From Diaporthe sp. PMI_573 (taxonomy: Eukaryota > Ascomycota > Sordariomycetes > Diaporthales > Diaporthaceae), in assembly GCA_021399435.1 (NCBI GenBank), contig JAJTUP010000023.1, forward strand, positions 955,455 through 1,019,454: a stretch of DNA of 64,000 nt, written 5' to 3'. The translations under genes were made by a program, and so were the position numbers. Below the pieces are notes generated by a model that ran no database searches, was not told where the DNA came from, and saw only the letters and a program-made list of their open reading frames with translations. Shown here in pieces: positions 35,577-44,408 of the stretch; the stretch's first letter is position 1, and each line of letters begins with the position of its first letter.

Positions 35577-36492
35577 ATGGCATCAAAAGACCAGGAGCCT
35601 GTTGAAAATGGCGCCACGACACCGAAACAGGTCTTCTTCTTGTAAGTCAACACGCTTCGAGTTCCCGTTGAACATTCATATTCTAATCATGCACAATAGC
35701 GACATAGACAACTGCTTGTACCCGAAGAGTAAGGATAACCTCTCAATGTTTAATACACCGTTCTAACAGCAACACAGGCGCCAAAGTTCATGACCTCATG
35801 GCAGATCTGATAGACACCTACTTCCAGAAGCACCTCAACGTGCCCAGGGAAGAGGCAGTGAGGCTGCACCAAGAGTACTATACGAACTACGGACTGGCAA
35901 TCGAGGGGCTTGTACGGCACCACCAGATCGATCCTCTCGAGTACAACGCCAAGGTTGACGACGCGCTGCCCCTGGACGGCGTCATCAAGCCGCGGCCCGA
36001 GCTCAAGAAGCTGCTCGAGGACATCGACAGGAGCAAGGTCAAGCTGTGGCTCTTTACCAATGCCTACATCAACCATGCCCAGAGGGTCATACGCCTCCTC
36101 GGGATTGAGGGCATCTTCGAAGGCGTGACGTACTGCGACTATTCCAAGGTCCCGTTTACGTGCAAGCCACACAAGGATGCGTATGTCAAGGCAATGAAGG
36201 ACGCCGGAGTCGAGAAGTGGGAGGACTGCTTCTTCGTCGGTGAGTGTAACTGCCACCCGTTCAGGGCTTGAACCCCCCTTATGCCTCAAAAAGGCAGGAC
36301 AGGAACCCCGGTTGCTGACAGAAAATAGATGACAATTATGGCAACTGCGTCAAGGCCCAGGAGTTTGGATGGAACACAGCGCACCTGGTCGAGGACGATG
36401 TTCCGGTCCCCAAGAAGCAGGCGTCAAAGTACCAAGTACGCCACCTGGAGGAACTGAGGAGCGTCTTCCCACAGTTTTTCAAGAAAGACTAG
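35577..36492 (+). CDS. Pyrimidine 5'-nucleotidase (Sdt1/Phm8 type)
   Basis: Four exons, 35577-35641, 35700-35728, 35778-36239 and 36329-36492, encode 239 residues. Exon 2, only 29 nt, carries HAD motif I: 'FFDIDNCLYP' with nucleophile Asp23 and Asp25. Motif II is 'LWLFTNAYINHAQRV', motif III is the Lys in 'TCKPHKDAYVKAM', and motif IV is 'FFVDDNYGNC' across the last intron. The helical cap between motifs I and II has 'YYTNYGLAIEGLVRHHQID', typical of Sdt1/Phm8/SSM1 proteins, which dephosphorylate UMP, CMP and other nucleotides (or lysophosphatidic acid in Phm8) in the cytosol. An acceptor AG precedes each exon and all phases match. Family is clear; which of the two activities applies cannot be read from the sequence. 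Confidence 0.92.
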
Positions 36493-36775
36493 ATGGATAC
36501 ACTAGAACTGTACATAGACATAGAGATACCCATGATTTAGATCTTATTGGGACTAAGAATGAAAGGTTGCTTAAATTTTGACTACAAAACTGGAAAATAG
36601 AAGGTCTTGCGCAAGACTTGTGAATACTCTGCATTGTGTGTATATCACTTGTGAGGTCAAGTTCTCCGGCCACTTCAGTGCCCTCAATCACACACATTGT
36701 TACGATGGCACACTTGAGCAGTCAATATCCTTCATCCTGGAGCACTTGTAGCTTACCTAACTCCTACCCCTTCAT

Positions 36776-36950
36776 CCTATAGGAGGTTATCCTAAGAACC
36801 TCCTGCAGGAGGAATACCCTCTTATAAGGTGAATTCCTGTGGTATAACCTCCTGTGGTATAGCCTCCTATGGGATACCTCCTGCGGGATGACCTCATACA
36901 AGATAAGCTCGTATGGGATAATCTCTCGCGGTATACCCTCCTGTTGTTGG
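36776..36950. repeat. 15-bp degenerate minisatellite, locus B
   Basis: About eleven degenerate units, several exactly 15 bp: ACCTCCTGTGGTATA, ACCTCCTGCGGGATG, ACCTCATACAAGATA, AGCTCGTATGGGATA, ATCTCTCGCGGTATA. The consensus, close to ACCTCCTRTRGGATA, matches the array at 23744-23936 about 13 kb away. Confidence 0.8.
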
Positions 36951-36971
36951 AGGTTAATTGAGTAGGACGGT

Positions 36972-37000
36972 GGGCAGTGAGCACTGCCCAGGTGCTCACT
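36972..37000. repeat. Overlapping inverted repeats
   Basis: AGTGAGCAC (36976-36984) and GTGCTCACT (36992-37000) form a perfect 9-bp inverted repeat with a 7-nt spacer. GGGCAGT (36972-36978) and ACTGCCC (36983-36989) form a second stem that overlaps the first, so the two hairpins would be mutually exclusive. The element lies just beyond minisatellite locus B. Confidence 0.7.
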
Positions 37001-37329
37001 AGGTCCATGTGTACATAGATGCTGTGGCCGCGTAGTGGACCCTCGAGCAAAGCTCGTCAAATCGCTATCTGCAATGCTTGTGTAGCAGCCGGCACGGTAC
37101 AAATGCTCAGCTGAAGTTTTCTCCATGACAATCATTCAAAAGCTGGTGATTGATATCTTATAGGGTAACACCCTTGATGCTTTTGAAGATGATCCAACCT
37201 TTTGCGCAGCTGTGATCCTTGTGGGTATCCATGAACCTCAACGCCATATACGCCTTGCCACCAAAACGCCCGGAATGTCGCCAATCGCATGCCTCCTCAT
37301 AATGTATTGTTCTTGATGTTCGTATCGGC

Positions 37330-37870
37330 TCAAGGCCGCTTCGTGCCCCGAATGACCTGGTCCAGCTGGCCCTGAACCTCATTCATCTCGCGGATCGCAT
37401 CCTGCCGCTGCGCGTCCGCCACGCGGAGTTCCTCCTCCAGCTCTTTGATGCAGCGCTCCTGGGCCTCCGCGTTGTTCTCGAGCCCCGGGAGCGAGGATAT
37501 GATAAACTCGATCTGCTGTTCCTTCAGCACTAGGTCGCGCGCGAGCTCAACCTGGCCTGCTTTGAACTCGTCGGCCGGGATTGGTGAAACTGTTCCGAGG
37601 GACCGTTAGACAACAGGCAGGAGAGATCGATTGGAGATTGTAGATTGTTTGGCTCATGCTCACTTTCTTTGCGGTCCTCCTCCGGCTTTACCTCTCTGAC
37701 CTGGTCCTTGGGGCCCAGTATTTCGCGATCGTGGTATCGATGGAGGAAATGGATGCATGCGACGAATTGTTGCGCCAGCTGGGATTGCGCTGAGTACACT
37801 GTTCATACTCGCGCGGGCTGCTACTTACCTGATCAACGGCATCCTGAAGCTGGGTCAGTCTATCACCCAT
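37330..37870 (-). CDS. MED21: Mediator complex subunit 21 (Med21/Srb7)
   Basis: Three exons, 37829-37870, 37664-37778 and 37330-37589, give 138 residues, close to the usual size. The first exon is 42 nt ('[14 protein letters not shown]'), joined to '[19 protein letters not shown]', the conserved Med21 N-terminal helix pair. After a charged loop and '[34 protein letters not shown]' the protein ends in a coiled coil. Med21 heterodimerises with Med7 in the Mediator middle module, linking activators to RNA polymerase II. It is divergent to the Rrg7-like gene, their start codons only about 190-270 bp apart, so they probably share a promoter region. Confidence 0.93.
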
Positions 37871-38136
37871 GTTTGCGAGCTTCCCACGATAAATGGGAGG
37901 GAGAGGCTGTTCGGCTTGGTGAGGTTGTCGGCTGTGATGCACTCCAGTCTACACCCCACGCAGTCTGGCAGGGGTGCTGGAGTGAGAGTGGCCCTAGCTC
38001 CTTCTCTGCATGCTAGGTACCGAACCAGGTACACAGTAGTCTACCATGCATCTGGATGCGATTTGGAAACGATTCGATCTCAGCCCTGGAAAAACACCCG
38101 TGGCAAATTTCACCAAACAAACGACATGTCACGGTG

Positions 38137-38904
38137 ATGATAACTATCCCACGTCATGGGCTGAGCGCTCAGCAACACCGCCTGCTGGGACGCGTAAAAG
38201 ACACACAATTTGTCAGGACATTGAACCCATTGGCTTCAGCATGGACGCCCACCAGGCTCAACTCAACTCTGGTCTACCCAGACCCGCCAACCAACAACCA
38301 CCATGACCTGCCCTCATTCCTGGCATACGCCGACAGGTCAGGGCTTGACCAAAAATCGACCCTATACGTTGGCACCCACTACGAGTACACGGTCGCGCAG
38401 GTACTCTCCAAGTATGGCTTCTACCTGAAGAGGGTAGGCGGCCACTCAGACTACGGCATCGACCTGCTCGGGACATGGACGGTCCCATCCTCCAAGGAGC
38501 CGCTGAGGGTGCTGGCCCAGTGCAAGGCGATCGCGAGGAAGTCGTCGCCGAACCTGGTGCGCGAGCTGGAGGGCGCGTTCGTCGGCGCGCCGGTCGGGTG
38601 GAAGGGCCACGGTGTCCTGGGCGTCTTTGTCACCGAGAAGCCGGCGACCAAGGGCGTGAGGGACTCGCTCGCGCGGAGCAGGTGGCCTATGGGATTCATC
38701 TCGTGCACGCGGGCGGGCCACGTCCAGCAGATGCTGTGGAACCACAGGGCTGAGGAGGAGGGTCTGGAGGGCCTGGGGGTGGGCATGCGGCATGCCGGCA
38801 AGGACGGAGAGTCGCAGCTGTCGATGCTGTGGAAGGGACAGCACGTTGTTCTCGAGGATGCGAACAGGAACCCTCCATTCTCATCGGAAGGGGGTGGGAA
38901 ATGA
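38137..38904 (+). CDS. RRG7: Rrg7-like mitochondrial PD-(D/E)XK-fold protein
   Basis: Single exon. I use the ATG at 38137 (255 residues); an in-frame ATG at 38056 would add 27 residues. The first 45 residues are basic and hydroxylated without clear acidic patches, compatible with a mitochondrial presequence. The core 'THYEYTVAQVLSKYGFYLKRVGGHSDYGIDLLGTW...LRVLAQCKA' has Glu, then GGxxDxGID, then QCK, the spacing of the restriction-endonuclease (Mrr-like PD-(D/E)XK) active site. 'LVRELEGAFVGAPVGWKG' and 'RSRWPMGFISCTRAG' are typical of the Rrg7 family, required for respiratory growth in yeast. If the residues are functional it may act on mitochondrial DNA; the enzymatic activity is inferred. 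Confidence 0.88.
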   Translation: MITIPRHGLSAQQHRLLGRVKDTQFVRTLNPLASAWTPTRLNSTLVYPDPPTNNHHDLPSFLAYADRSGLDQKSTLYVGTHYEYTVAQVLSKYGFYLKRVGGHSDYGIDLLGTWTVPSSKEPLRVLAQCKAIARKSSPNLVRELEGAFVGAPVGWKGHGVLGVFVTEKPATKGVRDSLARSRWPMGFISCTRAGHVQQMLWNHRAEEEGLEGLGVGMRHAGKDGESQLSMLWKGQHVVLEDANRNPPFSSEGGGK

Positions 38905-39243
38905 TTGCGCTTCGCATATCACCACCATGAGGCGGTTCGATACTGCGTGAGAGTCCTCTGAAGACGTCAATCTGTCCCATGCGCCTGGTCTTGTTCAACA
39001 AAAGACATAACAATGCATTCGTTTCAAATGTATGCAGCGAGTACTAATTTAAAGTGCCTCCACCTCCCATTTGACAATCCTGAACTCCATGATACTCCCT
39101 CAAAAGGGGCTGTAACGACGAACACGCGCCAGGCGCGTGCTAAGGAAACCCGTGCCTGCAAATCAAGCAATGCAGGCTTCGTGGTCCGGGTCCAAATGCC
39201 TGTCATCAGAAAAAGGACAACATAAACGAGACACTCGTGGTCC
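38905..39243. other. Convergent 3' intergenic region
   Basis: A 339-bp gap between two convergent stop codons. No gene seen; presumed 3' untranslated and termination sequence. Confidence 0.55.
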
Positions 39244-39771
39244 TCAGCTGTCCCACATCGCAGCCTTCGCCTTGGCAGCTTCCTCCTCCCTCCGCCTCTG
39301 CGCGGCCTTTTCTTCCTCCCTCCGCTTGCGCTCCTTCTCGCGCACGGCCCTGTCATAGTTCTTCTGCTCCTCCGTCAGCTTGGGCGCCCGCATGCCCAGC
39401 GCGCCGGCTATCATCCTCCTTGCGACGGCGTCTGTCTTTTCTGGCCGGGCTGCAGGGGCGCCACCGGACGATCCTGTCGATATATGATAGCCCCCGGTCG
39501 AGTCCGTGGATGAGAATGCCCCCTGGCCGTAGCTCGGGGTGACGGGCGTCGGTGGAGGGGCGGACGTCCCGTGTGGGTCTCCCTCAGAGGGCGCCGGCTT
39601 GCTGTTGCCTTCCGTCTCGGTTTCGGTGTCAGACGAGAGGTCCTCGTCTTCCCAAGAATCGGCAACCGGCTCCTTCTTTGCTTTTGGCTTTGCCGGCTGT
39701 TTGGCGTTCTGTGTATCAAGCGACAGCTTCGAGACACTCGAGGTGACGTCCTTTGAATCTTGGGAAGACAT
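39244..39771 (-). CDS. Small acidic/coiled-coil protein, function unknown
   Basis: Single exon of 175 residues starting at the ATG at 39771. The N-terminal half is disordered and acidic ('DSWEDEDLSSDTETETEG'). The C-terminal third is a single long charged helix: 'TDAVARRMIAGALGMRAPKLTEEQ' followed by alternating Arg/Glu runs and the end 'KAKAAMWDS'. The length and conserved-looking C-terminus fit a real fungal gene, but I do not recognise the family. Its start faces the Lon gene across a 1.2-kb divergent region. Confidence 0.7.
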   Translation of the reverse strand: MSSQDSKDVTSSVSKLSLDTQNAKQPAKPKAKKEPVADSWEDEDLSSDTETETEGNSKPAPSEGDPHGTSAPPPTPVTPSYGQGAFSSTDSTGGYHISTGSSGGAPAARPEKTDAVARRMIAGALGMRAPKLTEEQKNYDRAVREKERKRREEEKAAQRRREEEAAKAKAAMWDS

Positions 39772-40980
39772 CTTTAGGGGATGCTTGTGTATATAGGCGC
39801 CACCCAGAGAGGAATATGGAGCGGATTGGAATAAGTTGCACGGTTTCCACGCTCGACGACAGAGTGACCCGGCGTCAGCAGGTGTGTGTCCGGAAACACT
39901 GAGACAGAGCAGGCCGTGCGGTACGGTATGTATAGGAGCACCGAATATGACCTAACAGAAAGACCAGATAGGCCGCAACACTTGCTGGGCTCGGTAGACT
40001 CGGCCGAGGGCAAGCACTAAGTGGTATTCAAGCCTTGCAGGAAAGCCCGAGCGATTTATTCGTCAAGCGGGTGCCGGTCCACCAATAACAGGTCCCGCTA
40101 TACAGTGTACTATGTCGTCGTCCGTTGTAACAAAATGTGGGACTGAGTGCGTGAGGTCGAGTAAGCAGGCACAGTTCGGGGGCTAGATGGCTTCCGAGGT
40201 TGCAAGAAGTTGGTTTTATATATCTTGGTAGCTAGGGCCCCTGCAGTGGCACGACTGTGGGGTGGGCTGAAATCTGGGGAGCTCTCGCTGGTCTAGCCTC
40301 ACCTGGGACTCGATAAGATAGAAGTGCGCAGGGATCCTCGACAAAAAGGCCCGAGGGAGTCGGCCTCGATCCCGCGTTAGCTGCTTACGGTGTTTGCATT
40401 GTGTGGCTGCTACGGTCTCATAGGTGAATTTTCAGTCCCTGCAAGTGCCATTGGTTGTACGAGTCGTGGGATTGATGCCATCGAAGGTCGGCAGAGGTTG
40501 CAGGAATTCGAAGGGTTTGCCAGGCATCCAGGAGGAAACTAGAGTACCTAGAGGCTGCTATTCTGCTCAAATCATTCCATGACACCTTTTTCTGGAAAGT
40601 GGTAATTCATGGGATCTCCCAGTGAGTTTGAATAGTATAGTATATATTCGGCAGAAATGACCCAGGGTGTTGTGAATGTAGTGGCGGTTGGTGGGTTGGC
40701 AAGGCCTGGCTCGTGCGCAGTACGGAGCGAGGTCGGCAGAGGCGGGATCAGCCGAAGTAGCCACCGATGGTGATGACGAAGAGAGTAAATTTGTCTTACA
40801 AACCAACGAGCCCGCTGCCGTCGCTCGCAATCGCCGACACCAAAACTCTATCCTTCCCTCCCCCAATTGTCCTTTGCTTCTCGTTGCGATCTTGACCAGC
40901 CCCTGGCGAACAAGCTCGTCTCCCAATCCTCCATATTCGTGCGGGTAAGGGCTGTCCGCAGCCTTTCCATTCCACCAGCA
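39772..40980. other. Divergent intergenic region
   Basis: 1.2 kb between the start codons of the coiled-coil protein and Lon, so both promoters lie here. One inverted heat-shock unit pair (TTCTGGAA, 40590-40597) sits about 390 bp upstream of the Lon ATG. The Lon frame is open from 40867, but the protein begins naturally at 40981. Confidence 0.5.
40590..40597. promoter_or_regulatory. Possible minimal heat-shock element
   Basis: TTCTGGAA is one TTCnnGAA pair of inverted Hsf1-binding units. Yeast Lon (Pim1) is heat-induced, which makes the location plausible. Functional elements usually need three or more units and I see only this pair clearly, so it may be chance. Confidence 0.2.
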
Positions 40981-43900
40981 ATGCTTCTCCGACAACGAGT
41001 CTCTAGGCCCGCCACGCCACGCCATCTTTCCCGCACCTTGCAAAGGGCACTTGTTGTATCACCTCCAGCAGGGCTGTCATCAAATGCCTCGCGTCGCTTA
41101 GGCAGCAGGCTTACTCCCACGTCTCAGATCTCGAGGTCAAGCCCTCATGCTGCGACGAGATCGACCTTCTCCACCTCTGCGATACTCTCCGACAAGAAAG
41201 GAAGAGGCTTCTTCGACAACGCGATCGAGCCTCTTTCAGAAGAGGAGGCGAAGGCAAATTTGAAGCAACAGAGGGAGGAGATAGAAAAGGACATCAGTCA
41301 GACCAAATCGTCGAGCGCCGACGGTCCCGCAAGCGGTGAAGGCAAATCAGACCCCGCAGACGGTAAAGGCAGTGCTGCCGGCGGCGCGGCTGGATCTGGA
41401 TCCGGCAGCGATGGCTCGGGAGACGGGGGCCGCAAGGGACGGAAATCAGAAAGAGCTTTGCAGAAGCCAACGGTGCCAGATGTATACCCTCAGGTCATGG
41501 CGATACCGATCGCCAGAAGGCCACTCTTCCCCGGTTTCTACAAGGCGATTACGATCAAGGATCCCAACGTCGCGGCGGCCGTCACAGACATGATCAAGCG
41601 GGGGCAACCTTACGTTGGAGCTTTTCTGTTCAAGGACGAGAACGCAGACGACGACGTGATACACAACGCCGACGATGTGTACGATACCGGCGTCTTTGCG
41701 CAGATCACGAGTGCTTTCCCCGTCCATGGCGAGCAAAACAGCCTGACTGCCATCCTCTACCCGCATCGGCGTATCAAGCTGTCAACACTTATTCCACCTG
41801 GACACGGCGAGGCGAAGAAGTCCGAACCCACTGATACCCCTACCTCAACTCCGAATGCGACACCGGAACCAGAGCCAGAAGCGATACCACAACCAAAGTC
41901 TGCCGAGGAGGATGCGTCACTTGATAAGAAGGGTGATGTCGTGGCTAGCTTTGAAGAAAGCGCTGTCGCCTCGAAGGCAGACGGTAGCTCAGAGAAGTAC
42001 GAGCCGACATCATTTTTGCGAAAGTACCCAGTCAGCCTGGTCAATGTCGAGAATCTGACCGACGAGCCATACGACCCGAAGAGCCCCGTGATCCGCGCCG
42101 TCACCAATGAGATCGTCAATGTCTTCAAAGAGGTTGCCCAGATGAATAGTCTCTTCCGGGACCAGATATCGACCTTCTCCATGAGCCAGTCCACTGGCAA
42201 TGTGACGGCCGAGCCAGCCAAGCTTGCCGATTTCGCCGCTGCTGTCAGTGCTGGAGATTCGGCGGAACTTCAAGAGGTTCTCTCAAGCTTGAATGTTGAG
42301 GAGAGGATGCAAAAGGCACTTGTCGTCCTGAAGAAAGAGCTCATGAACGCTCAATTGCAATCGAAAATCACAAAGGACGTGGAAAGCAAGATCACCAAGA
42401 GGCAGAGGGAGTACTGGCTCATGGAGCAGATGAAGGGCATCCGCCGCGAACTGGGCATCGAATCTGACGGAAAGGACAAGTTGGTCGAAAGGTTCAAGGA
42501 AAAGGCTGATAAGCTGGCGATGCCAGAAGCCGTGCGCAAGGTGTTTGATGATGAAATCAACAAATTGGCACACCTCGAGCCAGCGGCGTCTGAATTCAAC
42601 GTCACAAGAAACTACTTGGATTGGCTCACGCAGATTCCGTGGGGCCAGAGGAGCGCCGAGAACTTCGAGATTCAAAATGCGATGAAAGTCCTCGACGAGG
42701 ACCACTACGGACTCAAGGATGTCAAGGACCGCATCCTCGAATTTATCGCCGTTGGCAAGTTGCGTGGCACAGTCGAAGGCAAGATTCTTTGCTTCGTGGG
42801 TCCACCGGGTGTGGGCAAGACCAGTATCGGTAAATCCATTGCTCGAGCACTGAACCGCCAATACTACAGGTTCAGCGTTGGTGGTCTCACAGACGTCGCT
42901 GAGATCAAAGGCCACCGGAGAACCTACGTCGGTGCACTTCCTGGTCGGGTCATCCAAGCCCTCAAGAAGTGTCAAACCGAGAATCCTCTTATCCTGATTG
43001 ATGAGATAGACAAGATCGGTCGTGGATACCAAGGCGACCCTTCGTCGGCACTGCTCGAACTCTTGGACCCGGAGCAGAACAACTCGTTCCTGGATCATTA
43101 CATGGATGTGCCGGTTGACCTATCCAAGGTCCTGTTCGTATGCACAGCAAACATGACTGATACCATCCCAAGGCCCCTACTCGATCGTATGGAAGTGATC
43201 AGGCTCTCCGGGTACGTGTCAGATGAGAAGATGGCCATCGCGGAGCGGTACCTCTCGCCCGCTGCCAAGGAGCTGGCAGGCCTGAAAGACGCCAATGTCA
43301 AATTGTCTGATGAGGCGATCGAAGAGCTCATCAAGTCATACTGTCGAGAGTCTGGTGTACGAAACCTGAAGAAGCAGATTGAGAAGGTGTACAGGAAATC
43401 TGCCCTAAAGATCGTACAGGACCTCGGTGAGGATGTGCTGCCAGAAGAGAAGGCTCTGACCGACGAGGGCAAGGCAGCCTTGGAGGAGTCAGAAAAGGAG
43501 AAGAAGACGGCCGAGACAGACCCTGCATCGGCAGCTACAGCTTCCGAGAAGGAGACAACGGAGCAACCCCGCGTGGCACTGAAGGTGCCAGACACTGTTG
43601 AAGTCACGATCAACAAGGAGAACCTGAAGGACTATGTTGGACCACCGGTATTCACCTCCGACCGGCTCTACGATGTCACGCCCCCAGGTGTCACAATGGG
43701 CCTAGCGTGGACGCAGATGGGAGGTGCTGCGATGTACGTCGAGTCCATCCTGCAGTCTTCCCTGAAGCCCAAGAGCACTGGGGCGCTGCAGATCACTGGC
43801 AACCTGAAGACAGTCATGAAGGAGTCGTCAACGATCGCCTACTCGTTTGCGAAGTCGTTGATGGTCAACAAGTTCCCCCAAAACCACTTCTTCGACCACG

Positions 43901-44408
43901 GCAAAGTCCATGTGCACGTCCCAGAGGGCGCGGTGCAAAAGGATGGGCCGTCTGCCGGTGTAACGATGGCGACGTCTTTGTTGTCACTTGCACTGGAGAC
44001 ACCAGTGAACCCCACTGTAGCCATGACGGGCGAGCTGACGCTCACTGGCAAGGTGTTGAGAATAGGCGGGCTGAGAGAGAAGACGGTAGCTGCACGAAGA
44101 GCCGGCTGTAAGATGATCATCTTCCCAGACGACAACTTGTCAGATTGGCTCGAGCTTCCTGAGGTAAGTCGGCACCGGGACCTGCTGTCCTACCTTTTCT
44201 CCCGTGTTGACTGCACATACTGACGCTGCTGCAGAACATCAAAGAGGGCATCGAAGGACGGCCAGCGAGCTGGTACAATGAGATCTTCGATCTCATCTTC
44301 CCGAATCTCGATCACGAAAAAGCCAACACCGACAAGGCTTCTCTGTACAAGGGCCCAGACTCCAACGACGGCAGCAGCCACAAGGAGGAGGGCGGCGAGA
44401 GCGAGTAG
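40981..44408 (+). CDS. PIM1: Mitochondrial Lon protease (Pim1)
   Basis: Two exons, 40981-44163 and 44235-44408, encode 1118 residues. The N-terminus is Arg/Ser-rich with no acidic residues for about 60 positions, a mitochondrial presequence. The substrate-binding domain starts near 'YPQVMAIPIARRPLFPGFYKA' and holds a Pro/Glu/Thr-rich insert. The AAA+ module has Walker A 'GPPGVGKTS' (about residue 607) and Walker B 'LILIDEIDKIG' (about 670). The protease domain has Ser991 in 'KDGPSAGVTMA' and Lys1034 in 'GGLREKTVAARRAG', the 43-residue spacing of the Ser-Lys dyad. Matrix ATP-dependent protease that degrades damaged proteins and binds mtDNA. The final 58 codons lie in exon 2, whose acidic end resembles other fungal Lons. 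Confidence 0.96.

Larger units (their letters stand above)
36493..37329. other. Convergent intergenic region with repeats
   Basis: 837 bp between the ends of the nucleotidase and Med21 genes. It carries minisatellite locus B (36776-36950) and the inverted repeat at 36972-37000. The minus strand is open through the repeats and would read as degenerate pentapeptides ('RRLYHRRLYHR'), but nothing else supports coding. Confidence 0.5.

Noticed and set aside
40867..40980. Upstream extension of the Lon frame
   Set aside because: The true ATG at 40981 starts a good mitochondrial presequence; the upstream part has no in-frame ATG.
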